Shown piece by piece: positions 9,483 through 17,669 of a stretch of DNA of 50,346 nucleotides. The stretch covers positions 1 through 50,346 of the forward strand of contig NZ_JAUXVZ010000007.1 of the NCBI RefSeq assembly GCF_030680185.1, in the 5' to 3' direction. Position numbers and translations under genes: made by a program. This DNA comes from Phenylobacterium sp. GTDB lineage: Bacteria > Pseudomonadota > Alphaproteobacteria > Caulobacterales > Caulobacteraceae. Numbering within the stretch: position 1 is the stretch's first letter; each line of letters begins with the position of its first letter. The notes below the pieces were generated by a model. The model worked only from the letters and a program-made list of their open reading frames with translations, searched no databases and was not told where the DNA came from.

Positions 9483-10968
9483 GCAGACCATACATGCCCG
9501 CCGCCAGCAGGCCGGCGGCCGGAACGGTGACCACCCAGGCCGCGGCGATGCTCCAGGCATGGCGCCGGCGCACCAGGCGACGCTTCTCGGTCTTCTCCCG
9601 TTGCCGGTCGGTGAGTTCGGTGGGGGGCTGAGGCAGGCTGGGGTCGGTCGGCTCGGGCGCCGCCCCGTTTGGCCGGCGGCGCACCCCCCGATTGGTCAGG
9701 ATCTCCCGCAGCAGACCCACCCCGAAAATGCCGCCGATGGCGATGTGGGTGGAAGACACTGGCAGGCCCAGGGTCGAGGCGCCCAGCACGGTGATGGCTG
9801 CAGCCTGGGCCACGCAATAGGCCCGGATGGCGTCCATCTTGGTGATCTTCTCCCCCACCGTGCGGATCAGGCGAGGGCCAAACAGGGCCAGGCCCAGCGA
9901 AATGCCCAGGGCTCCGATGGCCAGCACCCAGAGCGGCAAGGCGACATCGCCGGCCGTGGTGGCCGACCCGGTCTGGGCGGCGCTGACAATGGCCGCCAGG
10001 GGCCCCACGGCGTTGGCCACGTCATTGGCCCCATGGGCGAAGGACAGCAGGGCGGCTGCGCAGATCAGCGGCAGGACGAACAGCCGGCTGACCTCCTTGC
10101 GCCGGTTCTCCATCACGGCCGACCGGCGGGCCACCCAGGGGCGGGCGGCCAGCCATCCCCCCAGGCTCAGGGTCACGGCCAGGATCAGCGTCGTCTGACC
10201 CGAGGGGCTCCAGACCCGGCTCAGCCCCTTGGTCAGCATGTAGAGGGTGAAGACCCCGCTCATCAGGGCGATCAGCAGGGGGACCCAGGTGCGGGCCGCA
10301 GCGATCCGGTCCTGGCGGAACAGGATGGTCACCTTGATCAGGCCCAGCAGGCCTGCGGCCACCAGTCCCCCCAGGACGGGCGAGATGACCCAGCTGGCGG
10401 CGATGGCGCCGAGCGTCGGCCACGCCACCACCCCGAAGCCGGCGGCGGCGACGCCCGAGCCCAGCACCGCGCCGACGATGGAGTGGGTGGTGGAGACCGG
10501 CGCCCCGATCACCGTGGCCAGGTTGATCCAGACCGCGGCGGCGAACAGGGCTGCGGTCATCACCAGGATAAAGTTGACGGTTCCCAGATCGGCGGGCGGG
10601 GTGATGATGCCCTTGGAGACGGTGGCGACCACGTCCCCGCCGGCCAGGATGGCGCCGGCGGCCTCGCAGATGCCGGCGATGACCAAGGCCGCGGCCATGG
10701 GCAGGGCCTTGCTGCCCACCGCCGGACCCATATTGTTGGCGACGTCATTGGCTCCGATGTTCAGGGCCAGATAGCCGGCGACCACCGCGCCGATGATCGC
10801 ATAGATCGCCAGGGGCCCGTCGGCCACTACCAGGGTGGCGAAGATGGTCACGGCCACAAGGAACAGGATCGACAGCCCCGGCAGGGCGATCTGACGAGAG
10901 ATGTCCTGGGTGGCGCTCTGCAGGCGCGTGACCTTACCGAGGTCCTTGTCGAGTGTGGTCTTGGCCAA
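9460..10968 (-). CDS. pit: Inorganic phosphate transporter, PiT family
   Basis: 502-residue membrane protein of the PiT (PHO4) family, low-affinity metal-phosphate/proton symport across the inner membrane. Two inverted signature repeats are visible: GANDVANNMGPAVGSKA near residue 72 with GAPVSTTHSIVGAVLG, and FAHGANDVANAVGPLAA later with GLPVSSTHIAIGGIFG. About ten to twelve hydrophobic segments are separated by a charged cytoplasmic loop around VARRSAVMENRRKEVSR. The start MAKTTLDKDLGK gives a charged N-terminal tail. No PhoU-like partner gene is next to it, unlike many pit operons. Its 3' end overlaps the Nudix gene tail-to-tail. Confidence 0.92.
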   Translation of the reverse strand: MAKTTLDKDLGKVTRLQSATQDISRQIALPGLSILFLVAVTIFATLVVADGPLAIYAIIGAVVAGYLALNIGANDVANNMGPAVGSKALPMAAALVIAGICEAAGAILAGGDVVATVSKGIITPPADLGTVNFILVMTAALFAAAVWINLATVIGAPVSTTHSIVGAVLGSGVAAAGFGVVAWPTLGAIAASWVISPVLGGLVAAGLLGLIKVTILFRQDRIAAARTWVPLLIALMSGVFTLYMLTKGLSRVWSPSGQTTLILAVTLSLGGWLAARPWVARRSAVMENRRKEVSRLFVLPLICAAALLSFAHGANDVANAVGPLAAIVSAAQTGSATTAGDVALPLWVLAIGALGISLGLALFGPRLIRTVGEKITKMDAIRAYCVAQAAAITVLGASTLGLPVSSTHIAIGGIFGVGLLREILTNRGVRRRPNGAAPEPTDPSLPQPPTELTDRQREKTEKRRLVRRRHAWSIAAAWVVTVPAAGLLAAGMYGLLSVLTRL

Positions 10969-11114
10969 TGGCGGCGTCCGTGGGGCTGATCGTCCGTGGA
11001 CGGCGCATTACCACAGGCTGGCGCGGGAAACAGGCTCGCCGGCGCCGCATCAGGCTCTTAAGCTCTAAGTCGTGAACGCGCGGCCCATCGAGAAACCGAA
11101 GGCGCCCTCAGGGA

Positions 11115-11489
11115 CTATGCGTCGGCGTCGGTCTTGATCCAGTCCGGCTCAGGGGTCTCGACGAAGCGCACGGCGGCGATGTGGCTTCGGCCCTCCAGCC
11201 AGGCCTTGGCCAGCCGGTGGCCGCCGTCCATCAGCTGGCCCTCGGCGTTGAGGATCACCGGATAGGAGAGCTCAGCGTTGAAGATCCGCTGCGCGTGGCC
11301 CGCCACCTCACGAATGCTGGGCGTGTGGCGACCCTGGAACCAGCAGTCGACGTCAAACTCAGGGATGTCGGAGAGGGCGACCTGCTGCACGGGCAGGTCG
11401 GCGGCCAGCGCCCAGAGGCGCTGCGTCCACCAATAGCCGCGGCCGCCAGGTAGGGTGCGGGAGTGTTTTTCGTCAGGGGGGCCGGCCAT
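11115..11489 (-). CDS. Small ParB-like (sulfiredoxin-fold) protein
   Basis: 124-residue soluble protein. The central part, with a VQQVALSDIPEFD strand and then PVILNAEGQLMDGGHRLAKA followed by WLEGRSHIAAVRFVE, resembles the ParB/sulfiredoxin nuclease-like fold. There GGHRLAKA takes the place of the ParB nucleotide-binding GEHRR motif. It lacks the helix-turn-helix and dimer domains of a true ParB, so it is not the chromosome partition protein; a stand-alone CTP/ATP-binding or modifying domain is possible. It lies 40 bases downstream of serA in the same direction and may be part of the serC-serA transcript. No clear ribosome-binding site precedes the ATG. The fold assignment is an inference from motif pattern. 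Confidence 0.6.
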   Translation of the reverse strand: MAGPPDEKHSRTLPGGRGYWWTQRLWALAADLPVQQVALSDIPEFDVDCWFQGRHTPSIREVAGHAQRIFNAELSYPVILNAEGQLMDGGHRLAKAWLEGRSHIAAVRFVETPEPDWIKTDADA

Positions 11490-11529
11490 GGCGGCAGCGT
11501 CGCTTTGACGCCGCCGCCTGGCAAGAGGG

Positions 11530-13107
11530 CTAGAAGCGCAGGGTGCGCGCTTCCTTGACGTGGGGCAGGGCCTGGATATTGGCCATCAGCTCATCGCTGG
11601 GGACCTGATCGACGCCGACCAGGGCGATGGCGTCGTCCCCGGCCGAGACGCGGCCGAGGTTGAAGGTGGCGATGTTGACGCCGGCCTCTGCCAGCATGAC
11701 GCCGAGCGCGCCGATGAAGCCCGGCTTATCCTCGTTGTTGACGTAGAGCATGGTCGGGCCGAAGGGCGCGTCCAGATCCATGCCCTTGACCTCCACCACC
11801 CGCGGTGTGCCCGCCAGCACCGAGCCGGCGAAGGAGCGCTTGCCCTTCTCGGTAGTGACGGTGATGCGGATCAGGCTCTCATAGATGGGCGAGTCTTCCT
11901 GGTGGGATTCCGAGAGGGTGATGCCGCGCTCCTTGGCCACGGCCGGGGCCGAGACCATGTTGACCGCGTCGCCCAGCATGGGCCGCAGGACGCCGGCGAG
12001 CGCCGCGGCGGTCAGCGGCTTGGCGTTCAGCTTGGAGACCTCGCCCTCATAGGCGATGTCGATGGCCGCCACCCCGTAGTCGACCATCTGGCCCGCGAAG
12101 ACGCCGAGCTTGCCGGCGAGCGCGATGAAGGGCGCCAGGCGCGGGGCTTCTTCGGCGGTGACCGAGGGCGAGTTCAGCGCATTGGTGACCGCGCCGGTGA
12201 GCAGATAGTCGCTCATCTGCTCGGCCACCTGCAGGGCGACGTTTTCCTGGGCCTCGTTGGTGGAGGCGCCCAGGTGCGGGGTGGCGATGAAGTTCTCGGC
12301 CCCGAACAGCACATTCTCCTTCGCCGGCTCCTCGACGAAGACGTCGAAGGCCGCGCCACCGATGTGTCCCTCGTCCAGCAGCTTGCGCAGGGCGGCTTCA
12401 TCCACCAGGCCGCCGCGGGCGCAGTTGACGATCTTCACGCCCTTCTTGGTCTTGGCCAGGTTCTCGGCCGACAGGATGTTGCGGGTCTTGTCAGTGAGCG
12501 GAGTGTGCAGGGTGATGAAGTCGGCCCGGGCCAGCAGCTCGTCCAGCTCGACCTTCTCGACGCCCAGCTCCACGGCGCGCTCCGGCGACAGGAAGGGGTC
12601 ATAGGCCACCACCTTCATCTTCAGGCCCAGCGCCCGGTCGGCGACGATGGAGCCGATATTGCCGGCCCCGATCAGGCCGAGCGTCTTGGCGTAGACCTCC
12701 ACGCCCATGAAGCGGTTCTTCTCCCACTTGCCGGCCTGGGTGGAGACGTCGGCGGCGGGCAGTTGGCGGGCGAGCGCGAACATCATGGCGATGGCGTGCT
12801 CGGCCGTGGTGATCGAGTTGCCGAAGGGGGTGTTCATCACCACGATGCCGGCGGCGGTGGCGGCGGGGATGTCGACATTGTCGACCCCGATGCCGGCGCG
12901 GCCGATGACCTTCATGTTCCTGGCCGCGGCAATGACGTCCTTGTCGGCCTTGGTGGCCGAGCGGACGGCCAGGCCGTCATAGTCGGCGATGATCTTGAGC
13001 AGCTCGTCTTTCGACAGGCCGGTCTTCACATCGGCGTCGACGCCGCGTTGCTTGAAGATCTCGATGGCGGCGGGGCTCAGCTTGTCAGCGATGAGGACGC
13101 GGGGCAT
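11530..13107 (-). CDS. serA: D-3-phosphoglycerate dehydrogenase
   Basis: 525-residue SerA, oxidising 3-phosphoglycerate to 3-phosphohydroxypyruvate with NAD as the first committed step of serine synthesis. The catalytic and cofactor motifs of D-2-hydroxyacid dehydrogenases are present: VIGRAGIGVDNVD, the Rossmann GLIGAGNIGSIVAD, VNCARGGLVDE (Arg), DVFVEEP (Glu) and TPHLGAST (His). After the catalytic domain comes the extra ASB-type domain of long SerA proteins and a C-terminal ACT domain (MLYVNNEDKPGFIGALG). This predicts allosteric control by serine. It is downstream of serC on the same strand, separated by 138 bases that hold two G/C-rich hairpins. Confidence 0.96.
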   Translation of the reverse strand: MPRVLIADKLSPAAIEIFKQRGVDADVKTGLSKDELLKIIADYDGLAVRSATKADKDVIAAARNMKVIGRAGIGVDNVDIPAATAAGIVVMNTPFGNSITTAEHAIAMMFALARQLPAADVSTQAGKWEKNRFMGVEVYAKTLGLIGAGNIGSIVADRALGLKMKVVAYDPFLSPERAVELGVEKVELDELLARADFITLHTPLTDKTRNILSAENLAKTKKGVKIVNCARGGLVDEAALRKLLDEGHIGGAAFDVFVEEPAKENVLFGAENFIATPHLGASTNEAQENVALQVAEQMSDYLLTGAVTNALNSPSVTAEEAPRLAPFIALAGKLGVFAGQMVDYGVAAIDIAYEGEVSKLNAKPLTAAALAGVLRPMLGDAVNMVSAPAVAKERGITLSESHQEDSPIYESLIRITVTTEKGKRSFAGSVLAGTPRVVEVKGMDLDAPFGPTMLYVNNEDKPGFIGALGVMLAEAGVNIATFNLGRVSAGDDAIALVGVDQVPSDELMANIQALPHVKEARTLRF

Positions 13108-13129
13108 GGGCGGGTTCTCTTCATCAGAG

Positions 13130-13152
13130 CCCCTCCCCCTTGCGGGGAGGGG
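13130..13152. repeat. G/C-rich intergenic hairpin 1 (serC-serA)
   Basis: Perfect 9-bp arms CCCCTCCCC (13130-13138) and GGGGAGGGG (13144-13152) around a 5-base loop, sitting just before the serA start. A very similar hairpin lies at 13213-13234, so the gap between serC and serA is a pair of REP-like palindromes. They may tune or punctuate the serC-serA transcript. They lack a following U-run on the minus strand, so a simple terminator is not obvious. Confidence 0.5.
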
Positions 13153-13212
13153 TTGGGGTGGGGGTGTTGGCGATGATCTGGGTCTAGCGGGAGGCGGAGC
13201 TTCACCTTCAAA

Positions 13213-13234
13213 CCCTCCCCCGCTCGGGGGAGGG
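13213..13234. repeat. G/C-rich intergenic hairpin 2 (serC-serA)
   Basis: Perfect 9-bp arms CCCTCCCCC (13213-13221) and GGGGGAGGG (13226-13234) with a GCTC loop, immediately after the serC stop on the minus strand. It belongs to the same CCCTCCCC palindrome type as the hairpin at 13130-13152. Confidence 0.5.
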
Positions 13235-13245
13235 CATTAGGGGGC

Positions 13246-14415
13246 TCAGGCGGCCTGGAGGTTTTCCGACAGGGTCTCGAAGGCCCAGTCCAGCCAAGGC
13301 GTCAGGGCCTCCAGGTCGGAGGTCTCCACCGTGGCGCCGCACCAGATGCGCAGGCCAGGAGGCGCGTCGCGATAGCCGCCGATGTCCAGGGCCACGGCTT
13401 CCTTCTCGAGCGCCGCAGCCAGCTTCTTGGCGAAGTCGGCCTGGGCGGCCTCGTCCAGGGCCGTGACCTTCGGATCGACCACCTTCAGGCAGACCGAGGT
13501 GTTGGAGCGGGTGGCCGGATCGGCGGCCAGGAACTCGACCCAATCGGTCTTTTCCACCCAGCGGGCCAGGACGTCGAGATTGGCGTCGGCGCGGCGGCGC
13601 ATCTCGGTCAGCCCGCCGATACGCTCAGCCCACTTCAGGGCGTCGATGGCGTCTTCCACACACAGCATGGACGGCGTGTTGATGGTGGCGCCCTCGAAGA
13701 TTTCGAGGTTCACCTTGCCGCCCTTGGTCATGCGGAAGAGCTTGGGCATCGGCCAGGCCGGGGTGTGGCTTTCCAGCCGTGCGACAGCCCGCGGCGACAG
13801 GATCAGGACGCCGTGCGCGGCCTCGCCGCCCAGCGCCTTCTGCCAGGAGAAGGTGACCACATCGAGCTTGGCCCAGGGCAGGTCCTGGGCGAAGGCGGCG
13901 CTGGTGGCGTCGCAGATGGTGACGCCTTCGCGGTCGTCGGCGATGAAGTCGCCGTTGGGAACGCGCACGCCCGAGGTGGTGCCGTTCCAGGTGAAGACCA
14001 GGTCGGCGTCCTTGCGGACCTTGCTCAGGTCCGGCAGCTCGCCATAGGGGGCCGACAGCACCTCGGCCTCGATCTTCAGCTGCTTGGTCACGTCGGTGAC
14101 CCAGTCCTTGCCGAAGCTCTCGAAGGCCAGCAGCTGCACGGGCCGCGCGCCCAGCATGGACCACAGGGCCATCTCGACGGCGCCGGTATCGGAGCCGGGC
14201 ACGATGCCGATCAGATAGTCGTCCGGAACCTGCAGAACCTGGCGGGTGCGGTCGACGGCGTCCTTCAGCCGCGCCTTGCCCAGCTTGGAGCGATGCGAGC
14301 GTCCGAGGACGGCGTTCTGAAGATTTTCGGGGGTCCATCCGGGGCGCTTGGCGCAAGGGCCGGACGAAAATTCGGCGCGAGCCGGCCGCATGGCGGGCTT
14401 GGTGTGGTCAGTCAC
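13246..14415 (-). CDS. serC: Phosphoserine aminotransferase
   Basis: 389-residue class-V, PLP-dependent aminotransferase converting 3-phosphohydroxypyruvate to phosphoserine (and acting in pyridoxal phosphate synthesis). The N-terminus contains [12 protein letters not shown], the alphaproteobacterial SerC mark. [20 protein letters not shown] lies in the cofactor site, and [16 protein letters not shown] carries the Schiff-base lysine. The GTG at 14415 is chosen because GGGAG lies 8 bases upstream. The ATG at 14430 has only a GG directly against it. The upstream leader folds so that this same GGGAG is paired, which supports the GTG start. It forms an operon with serA. Confidence 0.92.
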   Translation of the reverse strand: MTDHTKPAMRPARAEFSSGPCAKRPGWTPENLQNAVLGRSHRSKLGKARLKDAVDRTRQVLQVPDDYLIGIVPGSDTGAVEMALWSMLGARPVQLLAFESFGKDWVTDVTKQLKIEAEVLSAPYGELPDLSKVRKDADLVFTWNGTTSGVRVPNGDFIADDREGVTICDATSAAFAQDLPWAKLDVVTFSWQKALGGEAAHGVLILSPRAVARLESHTPAWPMPKLFRMTKGGKVNLEIFEGATINTPSMLCVEDAIDALKWAERIGGLTEMRRRADANLDVLARWVEKTDWVEFLAADPATRSNTSVCLKVVDPKVTALDEAAQADFAKKLAAALEKEAVALDIGGYRDAPPGLRIWCGATVETSDLEALTPWLDWAFETLSENLQAA

Positions 14416-14515
14416 TGCGATGTCTCCCATCCTTGCAGATGAGCAGCGCCCCGTTGGGAGGGCGTGGCCCGCCGCGCACAAACGCCCATTTGCGCGTCAG
14501 AACAAGCAGTTTTTT
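14416..14515 (-). ncRNA. Probable serC leader RNA (RBS-sequestering)
   Basis: The roughly 110 bases before serC on the minus strand can fold into several stems. One is AGCA/TGCT around an A-rich loop near the upstream end. A second is ACGCCC/GGGCGT (plus-strand 14482-14487 and 14460-14465). A last pairs CTCCCA (plus-strand TGGGAG at 14455-14460) with TGGGAG (plus-strand 14424-14429), the serC ribosome-binding site itself. A known RNA family, the serC leader upstream of alphaproteobacterial serC-serA, is described with its last stem over the RBS. Position and architecture match; the assignment was not checked against a covariance model. Confidence 0.5.
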
Positions 14516-14528
14516 GCTGAAAACCCTG

Positions 14529-15014
14529 TCAGATCGTCTCGGGCAGGGGCGAATTCGCCTGGGTCTCGGCCGCCCGGCGACGGCGGCTGGCGGCCAGGGT
14601 TCCGGCGGTCAGACACGCCAGAATGCCGAAGAAGTCGATATTGTTGACGGTCACATACAGCGTGTCATGCGCCCGCCCTGTGACGAAATAGAAGGCCTGC
14701 AGCGAGAACTGGATCGCCTGGAACAGCATGGCGCCCCCCAGCCAAAGGCTGGCATAGCGCACGGCGAGCAGCAGGAAGCCCAGGGCCAAGGCGCCTTCCA
14801 GCACCAGACGCCCCACCAGGAAGGCCTCGTGCTGACGCAGTCCGTTGGCATAGGCGAAGAGGTCGCCCGCCGCCGTGACCAGGGTGAGCGCGAGGATCAG
14901 GCCAGCGCCCAGACGCTCAGGCGCGCCGCCGCGGCGGAATGCGAAGGCGCAGACCGACAGCAGGAAGGTCCAGAGAAGGACCCAGGTCAGAATATAGGTG
15001 GTGCCAGCAGACAT
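14529..15014 (-). CDS. Small integral membrane protein, function unknown
   Basis: 161 residues with about five hydrophobic segments: YILTWVLLWTFLLSVCAFAF, LGAGLILALTLVTAAGDLF, LVLEGALALGFLLLAVRYA, LWLGGAMLFQAIQFSLQAFYF and IDFFGILACLTAGTLAA. A basic C-terminal tail suggests it sits in the cytoplasm. No enzyme motif is recognised. The ATG at 15014 has AGAGG 7 bases upstream. That site is inside the 3' arm of a perfect 15-bp hairpin, so translation is probably gated. The gene ends just before the serC leader and could share a transcript with serC. Confidence 0.7.
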   Translation of the reverse strand: MSAGTTYILTWVLLWTFLLSVCAFAFRRGGAPERLGAGLILALTLVTAAGDLFAYANGLRQHEAFLVGRLVLEGALALGFLLLAVRYASLWLGGAMLFQAIQFSLQAFYFVTGRAHDTLYVTVNNIDFFGILACLTAGTLAASRRRRAAETQANSPLPETI

Positions 15015-15049
15015 CGTTGCGCCTCTAACCGCGATTAGAGGCGCAACGA
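15014..15049. promoter_or_regulatory. 15-bp perfect hairpin covering RBS and start codon
   Basis: Arms 15014-15028 and 15035-15049 are perfectly complementary, with a 6-base CCGCGA loop. On the minus-strand transcript the 3' arm contains the AGAGG ribosome-binding site and reaches the first base of the ATG of the membrane-protein gene. There is no U-run, so translational sequestration or an RNase/protein-binding site fits better than a classical terminator for the gene upstream (15066-15398). Confidence 0.7.
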
Positions 15050-15065
15050 AGTTAAACTATCGCAA

Positions 15066-15398
15066 TCAGCCGACGTCGCGCATGGCCGGGGCGTTGCGGG
15101 CCGGCTCGAAGGGCTTGTCGGGGCCGACCAGCTTGGTGCGCACGCCGAGACGGAGCTTGGCCTCGTTCAGCTCGCCGTGCACGCCGACCATGGCGGTGCG
15201 GGCTTCGCCCAGGGCCTTGATGGCTTCCACCAGCTTGGCGGCCGCGTCGTCGCCGAACACGGTGGAGACGCCCACGTCCTTACGGGCCTTGAGCATTTCG
15301 GTCATCAGCTCGGTGGCTTCGATCAGGGCCGCGTCGACCGACTCTTCGGTGGCGAACAGCTTGTTGGCGACACGCTGGGCTACAAACGCCTTTTCCAT
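15066..15398 (-). CDS. Small helical protein of unknown function
   Basis: 110-residue, charged, mostly helical cytoplasmic protein (MEKAFVAQRVANKLFATEES, later EATELMTEMLKARKDVG and KLVEAIKALGEARTAMVG). No signal peptide, membrane segment or known catalytic motif is visible. I do not recognise the family. Its ATG has a strong GGAGGG 7 bases upstream, so it is probably well translated. The promoter region shared with the divergent hybrid kinase holds two CtrA-like sites. The regular helix pattern would suit a small dimeric or adaptor protein, but that is speculation. Confidence 0.72.
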   Translation of the reverse strand: MEKAFVAQRVANKLFATEESVDAALIEATELMTEMLKARKDVGVSTVFGDDAAAKLVEAIKALGEARTAMVGVHGELNEAKLRLGVRTKLVGPDKPFEPARNAPAMRDVG

Positions 15399-15416
15399 GG
15401 GGATCCCTCCTGGGGG

Positions 15417-15452
15417 TTAACGGAATGCTAACCAAGCTAAACCAAAAGTTAA
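15417..15452. promoter_or_regulatory. Tandem CtrA-like sites
   Basis: Two near-consensus CtrA boxes (consensus TTAA-N7-TTAA). TTAA-N7-CTAA lies at 15417-15431 and TAAA-N7-TTAA at 15438-15452, one mismatch each and 21 bp apart, which puts them on the same DNA face. They lie 19-54 bases before the start of the 15066-15398 gene and in the region divergent to the hybrid kinase. The match is by eye only. Confidence 0.45.
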
Positions 15453-15589
15453 CGCCCGTACCGCCTTGCAACTGTGACAAGTTCACGCACAGGTTGCGTT
15501 CGCCTGACAGGCGAGTGGGGAAGCGAATGGTTAGGACTATTGGCCTATGACGGGCTGTTATCCTCCCCAGGAGCCCGCCTCTTCCCCCC

Positions 15590-17536
15590 ATGGACCGCCC
15601 CCTCGATTCCGCCGGCGCTCGTCATGAAGCGACCTTCCACGCGAAGGTGGCCGGGGTGGCGCTTGTCACGACGGTGGTGGTCCTGCTGGCGGCGTGTGCG
15701 ACCTTCATGCTGCAGCAATGGGCGGTGGCTGGAGCGCAGTCCCGCAGCCATTTTGCGGCCCTGGCCGACGTCACGGCGGACCTCGCCACGCCCGCGGTGG
15801 CGCGGGGCGATATTTCCCGGGCGGCCATGGTGGTGGAGTCCCTGAGCCGCGTGCCCCAGGTCGAGCGGGTTCGCCTGACCGACGCCACCGGCGCCGTCCT
15901 GGCGGAGTTCGTCTCCAGGGACGCCGGCGCGGCTGGCGGTGTGAGCGTCGCCCATCACCTGATCTGGCAGGGGCGGACCATCGGCGAGCTTCGGGTCGAG
16001 GCCCGCTCGCCCCCTTTCCTCAGCATGCTGCCCCAGTTCGCCGCCCTGACCGGGGCGCTGTTCTTCGGCGGCGTCGGCGTCGCCCTCTTCCTGTCGCGGG
16101 GCCTTGCCCACCAGGTGATCGCGCCGGTGCAGAACCTGTCCGAAGCCATGCGCCATGTGGCGGCCAGCGGCCGCTTCACGCCGGTGGCGCTGGAGGCCCG
16201 AGACGACCTGTTCGGCAGCCTCGCCGTCAGCTTCAATCACCTGCTGGAACGGCTCGACGCGCGGGAGCGCGACCTCAACCGCACCCTGGACGAGCTGGTC
16301 GAGGCGCGTGATGCGGCCAATGCGGCCAATGTGCTGAAGTCCCAGTTCCTGGCCAATATGAGCCACGAGATCCGCACCCCCCTCAACGGCGTCCTGGCCA
16401 TGGCCGACGTCATGGCCATGGACCGCCTGCCGGCCAAGCAGCGGGGGCGGCTGGACGTGATCCGCCAGTCGGGCGGCCTGCTGCTGACCGTCATCAATGA
16501 TGTGCTCGACATCTCCAAGATCGAGGCGGGGAAGCTGACCCTGGTCGAGGAGGACTTCGATCTGGAGCCCCTGGCGGCCAACGCCCGCGCCAGCTACGGC
16601 GTGATGGCCCAGGCCCGGGGCCTGGACTTCGCCGTGGAGATCGAGCCCGACGCTGCGGGCGCCTGGCGCGGGGACGCCAACCGGATTCGCCAGATCCTGG
16701 GCAACCTGCTGTCCAATGCGGTCAAGTTCACGCTGACCGGCGCCGTGGTGGCCCGCTTCGCCGCCGATCCGCAGGGCGGCCTGCTGCTGGAGGTCTGCGA
16801 CACCGGCGTCGGGGTGCCGCCGGGCAAGCTGCCGCAGCTGTTCGAGAAGTTCACCCAGGCCGACAGCACCGCCACCCGCCGGTTCGGCGGCACCGGCCTT
16901 GGCCTGGCCATCTGTCGCGAGCTGGCCCAGATGATGGGGGGCCAGATCACCGCCGAGAGCCGCGAGGGCGAGGGGTCGGTCTTCCGCGTCCGCCTGCCCC
17001 TGGCCCGGGGCCATGCCCCGGTCGAGGCGCCCGCCACGGAAACTCTGACGCCAGGCCAGGTCGCCCTGCCCGCCGAGGCGCGCCAGCCTGACCACACCGC
17101 CCCGTCCCCCGCGGAAGAGGCCGGCCGGCCCCTGCGCCTGCTGGCGGCCGAAGACAACCTCACCAACCAGCAGGTGCTGGCTGCGGTCATGGCGTCCCTG
17201 GGGGTGGAGGTGGAGATCGTCGCCGACGGCGCGGCCGCCGTCGCCGCCTGGGCCCACGGCGACTACGACCTGATCCTGATGGACATCCAGATGCCCGTGC
17301 TGGACGGCATCGGCGCAGCCCGCGAGATCCGCCGCCTCGAGGCCGGGGCCGACCGCGGCCGGATCCCGATCGTGGCGCTGACCGCCAACGCGCTCGCCCA
17401 CCAGGTCGCCGACTACCTGGCCGCCGGCATGGACGACCATGTGGCCAAGCCCATCGAGATCGCCAAGCTCTATGAGACGATCTGCAAGGTGATGGATCGC
17501 CAGGACGCCGCCCAAGCCCAGAATCAGGTGGCCTGA
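15590..17536 (+). CDS. Hybrid sensor histidine kinase with receiver domain
   Basis: 648-residue membrane-bound hybrid kinase. Transmembrane segments lie near residues 18-45 and 150-170, flanking a periplasmic sensor loop of about 100 residues. A HAMP-like linker follows (LAHQVIAPVQNLSEAM to LFGSLAVSFNHLLERL). The dimerisation domain has SQFLANMSHEIRTPLNG with His259. The ATPase domain has NLLSNAVKFT (N), DTGVGVPPGKLPQLF (G1) and FGGTGLGLAICREL (G2). A C-terminal receiver has AAEDNLTNQQV, the phospho-acceptor Asp565 in MDIQMPVLDG, and a terminal KPIEIAKLYETI lysine. There is no Hpt domain, so phosphate would pass to a separate phosphotransferase. The signal sensed is unknown. It is divergently transcribed from the small helical protein gene. 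Confidence 0.93.
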   Translation: MDRPLDSAGARHEATFHAKVAGVALVTTVVVLLAACATFMLQQWAVAGAQSRSHFAALADVTADLATPAVARGDISRAAMVVESLSRVPQVERVRLTDATGAVLAEFVSRDAGAAGGVSVAHHLIWQGRTIGELRVEARSPPFLSMLPQFAALTGALFFGGVGVALFLSRGLAHQVIAPVQNLSEAMRHVAASGRFTPVALEARDDLFGSLAVSFNHLLERLDARERDLNRTLDELVEARDAANAANVLKSQFLANMSHEIRTPLNGVLAMADVMAMDRLPAKQRGRLDVIRQSGGLLLTVINDVLDISKIEAGKLTLVEEDFDLEPLAANARASYGVMAQARGLDFAVEIEPDAAGAWRGDANRIRQILGNLLSNAVKFTLTGAVVARFAADPQGGLLLEVCDTGVGVPPGKLPQLFEKFTQADSTATRRFGGTGLGLAICRELAQMMGGQITAESREGEGSVFRVRLPLARGHAPVEAPATETLTPGQVALPAEARQPDHTAPSPAEEAGRPLRLLAAEDNLTNQQVLAAVMASLGVEVEIVADGAAAVAAWAHGDYDLILMDIQMPVLDGIGAAREIRRLEAGADRGRIPIVALTANALAHQVADYLAAGMDDHVAKPIEIAKLYETICKVMDRQDAAQAQNQVA

Positions 17537-17669
17537 GACCGCCGCAGTCCGCGCCCATGGGGCGGGTGAACGCCGGACAACGCCCCGCTCAGAGAGGCGT
17601 CACCGCAGCAGTGCTTTTCTCCTCATCGACGCCGCGGCTCGCGGCTGACCTGCAACGAGGAGTTTGCAC

